The notes under the pieces were generated by a model. The model saw nothing but the letters and a program-made list of their open reading frames with translations. It did no database searches and was not told the origin of the DNA. From an uncultured Paraprevotella sp. (GTDB lineage Bacteria > Bacteroidota > Bacteroidia > Bacteroidales > Bacteroidaceae), in the NCBI GenBank assembly GCA_944319925.1, contig CALUFQ010000011.1, forward strand, positions 1 to 64,000: a stretch of DNA of 64,000 bases, given 5' to 3'. This document shows positions 26,296-34,612 of this stretch, in pieces; position 1 is the first letter of the stretch, and the number at the start of each line of letters is the position of its first letter. The position numbers were made by a program, and so were the translations under genes.

Positions 26296-26703
26296 ATGAA
26301 GACTTATAAATACAACATCAACGGCAACGACTATGAGGTGGCCGTGGAAGGGATTGAGAATTATGTGGCCACGGTGGTGGTGAATGGTGAGACTTACACG
26401 GTAAAGATGCCAGAACCTGAGAAACCTGTCCATCATCCGGTGGCAGTGGTGAAACCGGCTGGTGTGCCGGCTCCCGTGGACAAACCGAAACGTTACGGCG
26501 TGAAAGCCCCGTTGCCGGGTGTCATCGTGGACGTGGTGGTGAAGCCGGGCGACGAAATCAAGCGTGGCGACACTGTGGTCATCCTAGATGCCATGAAGAT
26601 GGAGAACAGCATTACATCCGACCGCGCCGGAAAGGTGGCCGAGGTTTGCGTTTCTCCGGGTGAGTCCGTCATGGAAGGCAAGGATTTGGTGATTTTGGAA
26701 TAA
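26296..26703 (+). CDS. biotin carboxyl carrier protein
   Basis: A 135-residue biotinyl carrier: an N-terminal domain (MKTYKYNINGNDYEVAVEGI), a Pro-rich linker (EPEKPVHHPVAVVKPAGVPA) and a C-terminal biotinyl domain with DAMKMEN, whose Lys (about residue 101) is biotinylated. It carries CO2 for the upstream carboxyltransferase. A terminator follows, so the operon ends here with no beta-subunit gene. Confidence 0.95.
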   Translation: MKTYKYNINGNDYEVAVEGIENYVATVVVNGETYTVKMPEPEKPVHHPVAVVKPAGVPAPVDKPKRYGVKAPLPGVIVDVVVKPGDEIKRGDTVVILDAMKMENSITSDRAGKVAEVCVSPGESVMEGKDLVILE

Positions 26704-26726
26704 AGCGCATTGAGAGAAAGTAGGAA

Positions 26727-26760
26727 GGATGTGTCCTGAGGGGCACATCCCTTTTTTGTT
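26727..26760 (+). terminator. terminator of the methylmalonyl-CoA operon
   Basis: GGATGTG (26727-26733) pairs with CACATCC (26744-26750) and a run of T follows (CTTTTTTGTT). Confidence 0.85.
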
Positions 26761-26811
26761 TTACGCGCGGCTTCCCGGCCTTTTGTCTTAAAACTTTTTA
26801 AAACTCCTGAT

Positions 26812-26878
26812 AATTTCCTTTGGAAATTTGTTCCACGGGCGAATTTCGTATTTCTTTGCAAAAGATTTCCATTGGAAA
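26812..26878 (+). promoter_or_regulatory. promoter bracketed by two matching palindromes (candidate operators)
   Basis: Operator 1 is AATTTCCtttGGAAATT (26812-26828). Operator 2 is TTTCCattGGAAA (26866-26878). Their centres are 52 bp apart, near five helical turns. A -33 TTTG (26827-26830) touches operator 1; TTTCTTTG (26851-26858), 20 bp later, is a fair -7 box; operator 2 covers the expected start site. The MarR protein encoded at the end of the operon is the obvious candidate ligand (inference). Confidence 0.6.
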
Positions 26879-26898
26879 ATAAGCAAAGAGAAGAATAT

Positions 26899-29361
26899 AT
26901 GAAGTATGTGATTGTAGGAGGCGTGGCCGGAGGGGCTACTGCTGCGGCGCGGATTCGCCGGATTGACGAGAAAGGTGACATTGTTTTGTTCGAACGGGGT
27001 GCTTACATCTCGTATGCCAATTGTGGGTTACCTTATTATGTAGGTGGCGTGATAGGTGACCGCGACCGTTTGTTCGTACAAACCCCGGAAGCGTTTGGCC
27101 GTCGTTTTCGTGTGGATGTCCGTGTGCGTTCCGAAGTTGTGGCTGTGGACACGAAGCGAAAGGAAGTGCAGGTACGTGCGGCTGACGGACATACTTATGT
27201 GGAGGCTTACGACAAATTGTTGCTTTCACCGGGGGCTTCGCCGATGCGTCCGCCATTGGATGGCATTGGCAGTGAGGGTATTTTCACGTTGCGCAATGTG
27301 AACGACACCGACCAGATTAAGGCCTACTTGCAGAACCAGCGGGTGAAACATGCCGTGGTGGTAGGCGGGGGTTTTATTGGGCTGGAGATGGCCGAGAACC
27401 TGCAGCATGCCGGTGTGGAGGTGGCTGTGGTTGAAATGGCAGGGCAAGTGATGGGGCCTTTGGATTTTTCCATGGCCGCATTGGTACATGAACATCTGCA
27501 GCAAAAAGGCGTGGCACTCTATTTGGGACAGGCTGTCGAGGCATTCGAGGAAACCGCGTCTGGTCTGACGGTAAAACTCAAGTCGGGGTTGAAGATAGAG
27601 ACGGGCATGGTGTTGCTTTCCATTGGTGTACGGGCGGAAACGGCGTTGGCTTCGGCCGCCGGATTGAAGTTGGGCGAGATGAAAGGAATTTGGGTGGACG
27701 AATATTTGCAGACTTCCGCCAAGGATGTGTTTGCCGTGGGCGATGCCATTGAGTTCCCGCATCCTTTGACGGGAAAGCCTTGGTTGAATTTCCTTGCAGG
27801 CCCAGCCAACCGCCAGGCCCGCATCGTGGCGGACAATATGGTTTTCGGCCCGAGTGTGAAATACGAGGGCTCCATCGGCACGTCCATCGCCAAGGTTTTT
27901 GACCAGACCGTGGCTTCTACTGGCTTGCCGGCCAAGCGCTTGAAACAGTTTGGCATGCCTTACCTGTCCGCGACCATCCATGCTTCTTCCCATGCAGGTT
28001 ATTATCCCGGCGCGTCGCAGATGTCCATCAAAATTACGTTCTCGCCTGTGGATGGCAAGCTTTATGGCGCACAGATTGTGGGTTATGACGGGGTGGACAA
28101 ACGGATTGATGAATATGCTTTGACGATTAAGCGTGGGGGGACGGTGTATGACTTGATGGCTTTGGAACAGGCTTATGCGCCGCCGTTCTCTTCGGCAAAA
28201 GACCCTGTGGCCGTGTCGGGATACGTGGCCGGCAACATCCTGGTCGGGAAGATGGCTCCGCTTTATTGGCGGGAGCTGCAACAGGCCGATTTGGCCCGGG
28301 TGACTTTGGTGGACGTGCGTACGGCTGATGAATACGGCCTTGGGCACATCAAAGGCGCAATGAATGTTCCCTTGGACGAAATGCGGGAGCGGATGGACGA
28401 GATTCCTGCGGACAAACCTGTTTACTTGTATTGCGGTGTGGGGTTGCGTGGTTATTTGGCATCCAATATACTGAAAGAGAGCGGGTATGAGGACGTGAGG
28501 AATTTGGTAGGAGGCATTAAGACATACCGGGCGGCGACATCGCCTGTAGAATTGCCTTCGTCTTGTGCGTCACATGTTTGTGCGCCGGTCGGAGAAACAT
28601 GTGGCGGCGATGCGCATGCCGTGTCCGGCAACCGTGTGGTCCGTGTGGATGCTTGCGGCATCCAATGTCCTGGTCCCGTGTTGAAGCTCAAAAAGGCGAT
28701 GGAAGAGTTGCAGCCTGGGGAATGCCTGGAGATTCGTGCCACGGATGCCGGTTTTCCTCGTGACGCGGAAGCTTGGTGCCGCATGACAGGACATCGTTTT
28801 TTGTCGAAGATGTCTGAGAACGGAGTGTATGTCGTGCAGGTGGAGAAGGGGACGGTTTGCCAAGGGGAGGCCGCGCCTGCCGTGGTTTCGGGAAAAGGCA
28901 AGACGCTCATCCTGTTTAGTGACGACTTGGATAAAGTGTTGGCCACTTTCGTGTTGGCCAACGGGGCTGCGGCCACGGGCGAGAAGGTTACCATATTCTT
29001 TACCTTTTGGGGCTTGAATGCCATAAAGAAAGCGCAGAAGCCACCGGTGGAGAAAGACCTGTTCGGCCGGATGTTCGGCATGATGCTGCCATCCCATTCG
29101 CGCAAGTTGAAGCTGTCGAAAATGAACATGGGCGGACTGGGCAGCCGGATGATGCGCCACATCATGGGACGCAAGGGAATAAATTCCTTGGAGTCGCTCC
29201 GCCAACAGGCCATTGACAATGGCGTGGAATTCATCGCTTGCCAAATGTCCATGGACGTGATGGGCGTGAAGCGGGAGGAATTGTTGGACAACGTGACAGT
29301 TGGCGGAGTGGCCACTTATATGGAGCGTGCGGACCAAGCCAATGTGAACTTGTTTATTTGA
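26899..29361 (+). CDS. CoA-disulfide reductase fused to rhodanese, TusA and DsrE domains
   Basis: An 820-residue cytoplasmic flavoprotein joining four sulfur-handling modules. Residues 1-440 are an FAD/NAD(P)H pyridine nucleotide-disulfide reductase of the CoA-disulfide/persulfide reductase type with GGVAGGATAAARIRR and the single active Cys42 (SYANCGLPYY). Residues about 455-550 are a rhodanese domain with catalytic Cys in YLYCGVGLRG near 513. Residues about 575-650 are a TusA/SirA domain (CGIQCPGPVLKLKKA). Residues about 663-820 are a DsrE-like domain. Such proteins reduce CoA or protein persulfides and pass sulfane sulfur. The start at 26899 matches family homology. The MarR gene begins 6 bp downstream. 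Confidence 0.9.
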   Translation: MKYVIVGGVAGGATAAARIRRIDEKGDIVLFERGAYISYANCGLPYYVGGVIGDRDRLFVQTPEAFGRRFRVDVRVRSEVVAVDTKRKEVQVRAADGHTYVEAYDKLLLSPGASPMRPPLDGIGSEGIFTLRNVNDTDQIKAYLQNQRVKHAVVVGGGFIGLEMAENLQHAGVEVAVVEMAGQVMGPLDFSMAALVHEHLQQKGVALYLGQAVEAFEETASGLTVKLKSGLKIETGMVLLSIGVRAETALASAAGLKLGEMKGIWVDEYLQTSAKDVFAVGDAIEFPHPLTGKPWLNFLAGPANRQARIVADNMVFGPSVKYEGSIGTSIAKVFDQTVASTGLPAKRLKQFGMPYLSATIHASSHAGYYPGASQMSIKITFSPVDGKLYGAQIVGYDGVDKRIDEYALTIKRGGTVYDLMALEQAYAPPFSSAKDPVAVSGYVAGNILVGKMAPLYWRELQQADLARVTLVDVRTADEYGLGHIKGAMNVPLDEMRERMDEIPADKPVYLYCGVGLRGYLASNILKESGYEDVRNLVGGIKTYRAATSPVELPSSCASHVCAPVGETCGGDAHAVSGNRVVRVDACGIQCPGPVLKLKKAMEELQPGECLEIRATDAGFPRDAEAWCRMTGHRFLSKMSENGVYVVQVEKGTVCQGEAAPAVVSGKGKTLILFSDDLDKVLATFVLANGAAATGEKVTIFFTFWGLNAIKKAQKPPVEKDLFGRMFGMMLPSHSRKLKLSKMNMGGLGSRMMRHIMGRKGINSLESLRQQAIDNGVEFIACQMSMDVMGVKREELLDNVTVGGVATYMERADQANVNLFI

Positions 29362-29367
29362 TGGGTG

Positions 29368-29724
29368 ATGGAAAAGATAAAGTGTATTTGCGTCATGCGG
29401 GATTTGTTCCGGGCTTTGGCCGAATTGGAATCAGGCCTGCAGGACACTTATGGGCTGACGTTGAACGAAGCGATGGTGTTGTGCAGCGTGGGAGACGAGA
29501 CTGTTACGGCTGGTGTCATCGTGGAGCGCACGGGACTGAAGGCTTCGCATGCTTCAAAGGTCATCCGGCAAGTGGAAGAAAAAGGCTTGTTGAGCCGGCA
29601 TTTGGGCGAGGATGACAAGCGCCAGATGTGTTTCACTTTGACGGCCGGTGCGGTGGATTGCTTGCAACGCATCAAGGCACGGGGTGTGAAAGTCCCGGAA
29701 CTTTTACGGCCTTTTTTCCGTTAA
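29368..29724 (+). CDS. MarR-family transcriptional regulator
   Basis: A 118-residue winged-helix regulator: LNEAMVLCSVGDETVTAGVI, then the recognition helix ASHASKVIRQVEEKGLLSR and the wing DDKRQMCFTLTAGA. Cysteines near residues 6, 8, 44 and about 80 might sense thiol or persulfide state. It lies 6 bp after the CoA-disulfide reductase stop, so it probably regulates its own operon through the palindromes at 26812-26878. A GTG one codon upstream is an alternative start. Confidence 0.85.
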   Translation: MEKIKCICVMRDLFRALAELESGLQDTYGLTLNEAMVLCSVGDETVTAGVIVERTGLKASHASKVIRQVEEKGLLSRHLGEDDKRQMCFTLTAGAVDCLQRIKARGVKVPELLRPFFR

Positions 29725-29862
29725 GCGGATGGAACCGCATTCGAAGGTTTGGAATATGCAATTGGATGAATGCCTGTGATCCGGCATTATCCTGTTTTCC
29801 AAAGAAGATTGTCTTCGTGTTGTGGAAGGTCGGTTGTCATTTTGCGGGCATTCATTGTCATT

Positions 29863-29902
29863 GTGCGGCACCAGAACGGGGATTCCTGTTCTGGTGCCGC
29901 AC
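29863..29902. terminator. perfect 15-bp hairpin between convergent genes
   Basis: GTGCGGCACCAGAAC (29863-29877) and GTTCTGGTGCCGCAC (29888-29902) are exact inverted copies around a 10-nt loop. No T-tract follows on either side, so termination strength is uncertain; it lies between the convergent MarR and YeiH genes. Confidence 0.65.
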
Positions 29903-29934
29903 ACGATTCAGGGCTTTCTTTCTTGGATAAGGGG

Positions 29935-30993
29935 TCAGAAAAGCAGTTTCACGATGGCGTAGCCTCCAAACAAGAGCCACAAATAGAGCAGTCCGGCCAC
30001 GTAGAATGGTTTGGCCCCGGCTTGCTTGAACTTGTCAATGCTGGTTTCCGCACCGAGGGCGGTCATGGCCATGGTAAGCAGGAAGGTGTCCACGTTGTTG
30101 ATGAAGCCGATGCCGGCATTCAGTGTTTCCTGCGGAATGAAGGAGGCAGACTGCAACAAGGAGTTGATGCCGATGATCACCAGGAAATAGAAGGCGAACC
30201 AAGGAATGGTGATTTGGCGTTTTTGTGCCAGCCTTGTGTTGTCGCCCTTGTTGCGGCGGGAGAGGAAAAGGCTCATGATGACCAATACTGGAGCCAACAG
30301 CATGACGCGGATCATCTTGGTGATGGTGGCGGCATCGGCCACTTGTCCGCCGGCGGCATCGATGGCGTTGCCCGCTCCCACGACATGGGCCACTTCGTGG
30401 AGTGTGGAGCCGACATACACGGCAATGGCTTGGTCGCTCAACCCATCCAGCCAGCCCGCGCGGTACATGACGGGATAGAGGAACATGGAAAGTGTGCCGA
30501 AGATGACAACCGTCGATACGGCCACTGCCGTTTTGTGAGGTTCGCAACGTACCACGGGTTCTGCGCCGAGAACAGCTGCCGCACCGCAGATGGCACTCCC
30601 TGTGGAAGTCATCAGGGCTGTTTGTCCGTCCACTTTCAGCAATTTCCCGAAGAGTATGCCCAGCAACAACGTGCCCGTCACGATGATGAGGTCGGCAGTG
30701 ATGGCCGGAAGCCCGATGGCCATGACTTGCTGGAAAGTCAGTTTGAAGCCATAGAGCACCACGCCGGTGCGCAGGATTTGTTTGGAACAGAACTTGATGC
30801 CCGGCACCCAGGTCTCGGGCAGTTTGTTGCGCAAGCTGTTGGCATAGAGCATGCCCAGGATGATGCCGACAATCAGCGGGCTGAACGAAAGCCGCTTGAC
30901 GAACTCAAATTCTGCAATGTAAAAGGCGGAGAATGAAAACAGCACGATGAGCAGGATGCCGTGCAATACTTCTCCTTTGTTTTCTTTGAACAT
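29935..30993 (-). CDS. YeiH/UPF0324 family putative sulfur-oxyanion exporter
   Basis: A 352-residue membrane protein with about ten helices and the YeiH-family segments GIILGMLYANSLRNK, CGAAAVLGAEPVVRCEPHKT and VGSTLHEVAHVVGAGNAI. The family is annotated as putative sulfate exporters; direct proof of substrate is limited. It is convergent with the CoA-disulfide reductase/MarR operon, which would fit sulfite or sulfate disposal after persulfide metabolism (inference). A TACCTTTG -7 box (minus) lies at 31043-31050. Confidence 0.85.
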   Translation of the reverse strand: MFKENKGEVLHGILLIVLFSFSAFYIAEFEFVKRLSFSPLIVGIILGMLYANSLRNKLPETWVPGIKFCSKQILRTGVVLYGFKLTFQQVMAIGLPAITADLIIVTGTLLLGILFGKLLKVDGQTALMTSTGSAICGAAAVLGAEPVVRCEPHKTAVAVSTVVIFGTLSMFLYPVMYRAGWLDGLSDQAIAVYVGSTLHEVAHVVGAGNAIDAAGGQVADAATITKMIRVMLLAPVLVIMSLFLSRRNKGDNTRLAQKRQITIPWFAFYFLVIIGINSLLQSASFIPQETLNAGIGFINNVDTFLLTMAMTALGAETSIDKFKQAGAKPFYVAGLLYLWLLFGGYAIVKLLF

Positions 30994-31130
30994 AATAGAT
31001 ATGGATTAGATGAATAAAGATGGTTGGACTGCAACCGGAGCGCAAAGGTACGACAAAAAAAGCACGTGGCAAGACATTGGCTGGTAAAAAAGAAACAATC
31101 CAAGGTGCAATCCGTGGCGTTCGGAGCCTT

Positions 31131-31189
31131 ACAAGCCCATGGCCGGATGCCTTCCCGAAGAAGAGAGGCATCCGGGGCCATGGGCTTGT
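31131..31189 (-). terminator. long hairpin after the winged-helix gene
   Basis: ACAAGCCCATGGCCGGATGC and its near-complement ending GGGCCATGGGCTTGT form a stem of more than 20 bp with a G bulge. It is placed 39 bp past the stop of the minus-strand winged-helix gene. The T-tract is poor. Confidence 0.65.
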
Positions 31190-31227
31190 ACTATCGGTGT
31201 GGAATAGGAGGACGTGTTCGTTTCCCG

Positions 31228-31452
31228 TTATCCGAAACTGTACATGATTTCCGGCTTTTCGGACACCCAAATCCGGTCTTCATGCTGCCGGATGAAAATC
31301 TTGTTCTCACGTGCCAGCCAGCCTATGGCCAAGGCCGTGTCTTCCACGCTCAGCCCCAACTTGCCTGCCAAGTCGGTCAGGGTCATTTCCGTGGTGTCCT
31401 GCAGGGCATGCCAAACTTTTCCGGCGTTTGTTCCAATCGTAGCTTTGTACAT
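31228..31452 (-). CDS. winged helix-turn-helix protein (DUF2582 type)
   Basis: A 74-residue protein: KVWHALQDTTEMTLTDLAGK, LGLSVEDTALAIGWLARENK and RIWVSEKP form a compact winged-helix fold of the DUF2582 type widespread in Bacteroidales. No target is known. It is divergent from the Fe-S/Tat operon, whose promoter region it shares, so a regulatory link to that operon is possible. Confidence 0.8.
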   Translation of the reverse strand: MYKATIGTNAGKVWHALQDTTEMTLTDLAGKLGLSVEDTALAIGWLARENKIFIRQHEDRIWVSEKPEIMYSFG

Positions 31453-31483
31453 AATTGATGTTCTTTTGTGGTTGTTCGTAATG

Positions 31484-31638
31484 CAAAGATATTTGTTTTT
31501 CTTTTGTTGTGCAATACGGGGAAGTAATAAAAGATGTTCTTTTCGTTTGTTTTTATTATAAATTTCTCTTTTCTGTAAAAAAGGTAGATTTTTCTGTAAG
31601 TTGTGTGTTTGTGGGTTGGAAATAAGCGATTATCTTTG
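31484..31638. promoter_or_regulatory. divergent promoters: winged-helix gene and Fe-S/Tat operon
   Basis: On the minus strand TATCTTTG is read at 31491-31484. On the plus strand TTTG (31608-31611) and TATCTTTG (31631-31638) are 19 bp apart. The -7 boxes are identical and lie 140 bp apart in an AT-rich region. Confidence 0.75.
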
Positions 31639-31712
31639 TATCCGTTCTGGTATTAGTGCCGGGACATGAGAGAAATTGGGACGGGTCAGTTATCAACGAT
31701 TATGAAGTGGTT

Positions 31713-33197
31713 ATGGTATTAAAAAGAATCAGGCAATGGGTGGCCGCCGTCTTTTTTGTGTCGGTCACGATGTTGTTCCTCGACTTTGCGGGCGTGTGGC
31801 ACGGGTGGTTTGGCTGGATGGCCAAGATTCAGTTCGTGCCTGCGGTGTTGGCTTTGAACGTGGCCGTCGTGGTGGGGTTGGTGTTATTGACCTTGTTGTG
31901 CGGCCGGGTGTATTGTTCCGTGATATGTCCGTTGGGGGTGTTCCAGGATGTGGCATCGCGCCTAGGCGGAAGTTTCAAGAAGAACCGTTTCCGTTATTCC
32001 CCGGCGTTGTCATGGTTGCGCTATGCCGTGCTGGTGGTTTTCATCGTGGCTTCTGTGGCGGGTTTCATCAGTTGGGCCGGATTGGTGGAGCCTTATAGCG
32101 CGTATGGGCGCATGGTCTCCAACCTGTTTGCCCCCCTCTACCGTTGGGGCAATAATCTTTTGGCTTATTGGGCGGAACGTGCGGACAGCTATGCTTTTTA
32201 TGAGACGGACGTGTGGTTGAAGGGGCTTTCGACTTTTGTTGTGGCGGTGGCTACGTTTGCCGTGCTGGCGGTGCTGGCTTGGCGGAACGGGCGTACCTAT
32301 TGCAACACGATATGCCCGGTGGGAACCGTGCTGGGCTTCCTGTCGCGTTATGCGTGGCTCAGGCCGGTCATCGACACGTCGAAGTGCGTCAATTGCAATC
32401 TTTGCGAGCGCAATTGCAAGTCTTCTTGCATCGACATCAAGGCCCGCCGGATAGACTACAGCCGTTGTGTGGCTTGTATGGATTGCATCGCCAAATGCCC
32501 GAAAGGCGCCATCCGATATGCACATCCGAAGACGGTTGGGGTGCAGGAGGCATCTTCCAGGCGGCCGGATAACACACGCCGTAGTTTCCTGACGGTGGCC
32601 TCGCTTTTTGCCGTTGGCACGTGGGTGCGGGCACAGGAGAAAAAGGTGGATGGCGGGTTGGCTGCGATAGAAGAAAAAAAAGTGCCGGAACGGAAAGTGC
32701 CTTTGAAGCCTGCCGGAGCAAAAGGTTTGCGTCATTTCACGGCGCATTGCACGGCTTGCCAGCTTTGTGTGTCGGCATGTCCGAACGGAGTGTTGCGCCC
32801 CTCTTCCGCTTTAGGCACGTGGATGCAGCCGGAGATGTCATACGAGCGGGGGTATTGTCGTCCGGAGTGTGTGCGGTGTTCCGAAGTGTGCCCGACGGGG
32901 GCGATACGTCCCATCACGGTGCCCGACAAGTCTTCCGTGCAGATAGGCCATGCCGTGTTCCATGCGGAAAACTGCATCGTGAATACCGATGGGGTGGAGT
33001 GCGGCAACTGTGCCCGTCATTGTCCTTCGGGAGCCATTTTGATGGTGCCATCGGTGGAAGGAAAACCGGATTCGCTGAAGTTGCCGGTTGTGAACGAGGA
33101 GCGTTGCATCGGTTGTGGTGCCTGCGAGTATTTGTGTCCGGCACGTCCGTTCAGCGCAATCCATGTGGAAGGACATGAAGTCCACAGTTTGATTTAG
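31713..33197 (+). CDS. NapH-NapG-like fused membrane/periplasmic Fe-S protein with internal twin-arginine motif
   Basis: A 494-residue electron-transfer protein. The first part is NapH-like: four to five membrane helices, two CxxxCP segments (CGRVYCSVICP near 63; NGRTYCNTICP near 192) and two [4Fe-4S] motifs (CVNCNLCERNC; CVACMDCIAKCP). At residues 286-307 comes a Tat-like signal, NTRRSFLTVASLFAVG, with Arg289-Arg290. The rest is NapG-like with four more Cys clusters (CTACQLCVSACP, CVRCSEVCP, CGNCARHCP, CIGCGACEYLCP). NapG is normally a separate Tat substrate; here it is fused. The ATG at 31713 is preferred over a GTG at 31656. First gene of the operon that ends in tatC. Confidence 0.85.
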   Translation: MVLKRIRQWVAAVFFVSVTMLFLDFAGVWHGWFGWMAKIQFVPAVLALNVAVVVGLVLLTLLCGRVYCSVICPLGVFQDVASRLGGSFKKNRFRYSPALSWLRYAVLVVFIVASVAGFISWAGLVEPYSAYGRMVSNLFAPLYRWGNNLLAYWAERADSYAFYETDVWLKGLSTFVVAVATFAVLAVLAWRNGRTYCNTICPVGTVLGFLSRYAWLRPVIDTSKCVNCNLCERNCKSSCIDIKARRIDYSRCVACMDCIAKCPKGAIRYAHPKTVGVQEASSRRPDNTRRSFLTVASLFAVGTWVRAQEKKVDGGLAAIEEKKVPERKVPLKPAGAKGLRHFTAHCTACQLCVSACPNGVLRPSSALGTWMQPEMSYERGYCRPECVRCSEVCPTGAIRPITVPDKSSVQIGHAVFHAENCIVNTDGVECGNCARHCPSGAILMVPSVEGKPDSLKLPVVNEERCIGCGACEYLCPARPFSAIHVEGHEVHSLI

Positions 33198-33216
33198 AGT
33201 AAAAGCAATAAGGAAT

Positions 33217-34608
33217 ATGGAACAAAAAGAACATCAACATAAGGAAATGGGGCGCCGCAAGTTCTTGAAACTTCTCGGGGCTGGCGCGGCGGCCACTTCG
33301 GCAGCCATCTATGGTTGCGGGACGAAAAGCGGCTCGTCGGTTTCCGGGACAGGTGCGGGCGAGGTGCCCGAAGGAGGCATGACCATGCGCGACAATCCCA
33401 CCTCGGGCGACAAGGTGTCGCTCTTGGGATTCGGCATGATGCGTTTGCCTTTCCTTGAAAAGAGCGACGAGATAGACCAGGAAATGGTGAACGAACTGGT
33501 GGATTACGCCATGGCACACGGGGTGAACTATTTCGACACGTCGCCCGCCTATTGCCGGGGGCTTTCGGAACGTGCCACGGGCATCGCGTTGAGCCGCCAT
33601 CCCAGGGACTCTTATTTCGTGGCTACCAAGCTTTCCAATTTCTCGAACTTCACGCGCGAGAATTCCATTGCCATGTATCGCAAGTCGTTCGAGGAAATGC
33701 AGGTGGACTGCATCGACTATTATCTGTTGCATTCCGTGGGCGGAGGCGACGGGATGGGGCTGCTCAATGCCCGTTTCTTCGACAACGGGATGGTGGATTT
33801 CCTCTTGAAAGAGCGTGAGGCCGGGCGCATCCGCAACCTGGGCTTTTCGTATCATGGGGATATCCGGGTGTTTGATTATCTGCTGTCGCGTCATGACGAG
33901 TTCAAGTGGGACTTCGTGCAAATCCAGCTGAATTACCTGGACTGGCGGCATGCCAAGCAAATCAATGCGAACAATACCGACGCGGAATACCTGTATGGCG
34001 AGCTGGCTAAACGGAACATTCCCGCCATCATCATGGAACCCTTGTTGGGCGGACGGCTTTCCAATGTGCCGGACAACATCGTGGCGCGGCTCAAGCAACG
34101 CGAACCGGCGCAGAGCGTGGCCTCGTGGGCTTTCCGCTTTGCGGGAAGTTTCCCCGGGGTGCTCACCGTGCTGAGCGGCATGACGCGCATGGAACACTTG
34201 CAGGATAACCTGCGCACGTATTCCCCGCTTAAGCCCTTGTCGGAAGAGGAATTCCAGTTCCTGATCGACACGGCGAAGCTGATGATGGAGTTTGACACGA
34301 TTCCCTGCAACGATTGCAAATATTGCATGCCGTGTCCCTACGGCATTGACATCCCGGCTATCTTGTTGCACTACAACAAATGCCTGAACGAGGGAAACAT
34401 CCCGCAAAGCGCACAGAGCGAGGGTTATCGAAAAGCCCGCAGGATTTACCTTGTGGGATACGACCGCAGTGTGCCCAAGTTGCGGCAGGCCGACCACTGC
34501 ACGGGATGCGGGCAGTGTAATCCGCATTGTCCGCAAGGCATTGATATTCCCAAGGAACTGCACCGTATTGATGCATACGTGGAGAAACTGAAACAAGAAA
34601 CGTTATAA
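33217..34608 (+). CDS. Tat-exported Fe-S aldo/keto reductase
   Basis: A 463-residue protein with a twin-arginine signal (GRRKFLKLLGAGAAATSAAI) ending in YGC, which may be a Tat lipoprotein site. The body is an aldo/keto reductase barrel (GFGMMRLPF, GVNYFDTSPAY, IDYYLLHSVGG, SGMTRMEHLQDNL). The C-terminus has a CNDCKYCMPCPYGIDIP motif and a second CTGCGQCNPHCPQGIDIP, so two Fe-S clusters are likely. It follows the NapH-NapG-like gene by 19 bp and may receive electrons from it outside the cytoplasm. The substrate is unknown. Confidence 0.88.
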   Translation: MEQKEHQHKEMGRRKFLKLLGAGAAATSAAIYGCGTKSGSSVSGTGAGEVPEGGMTMRDNPTSGDKVSLLGFGMMRLPFLEKSDEIDQEMVNELVDYAMAHGVNYFDTSPAYCRGLSERATGIALSRHPRDSYFVATKLSNFSNFTRENSIAMYRKSFEEMQVDCIDYYLLHSVGGGDGMGLLNARFFDNGMVDFLLKEREAGRIRNLGFSYHGDIRVFDYLLSRHDEFKWDFVQIQLNYLDWRHAKQINANNTDAEYLYGELAKRNIPAIIMEPLLGGRLSNVPDNIVARLKQREPAQSVASWAFRFAGSFPGVLTVLSGMTRMEHLQDNLRTYSPLKPLSEEEFQFLIDTAKLMMEFDTIPCNDCKYCMPCPYGIDIPAILLHYNKCLNEGNIPQSAQSEGYRKARRIYLVGYDRSVPKLRQADHCTGCGQCNPHCPQGIDIPKELHRIDAYVEKLKQETL

Positions 34609-34612
34609 GGCC

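Noticed and set aside
33151..34596. 481-codon open frame antisense to the aldo/keto reductase
   Set aside because: The sense frame has a Tat signal and clear Fe-S motifs; the antisense has none.
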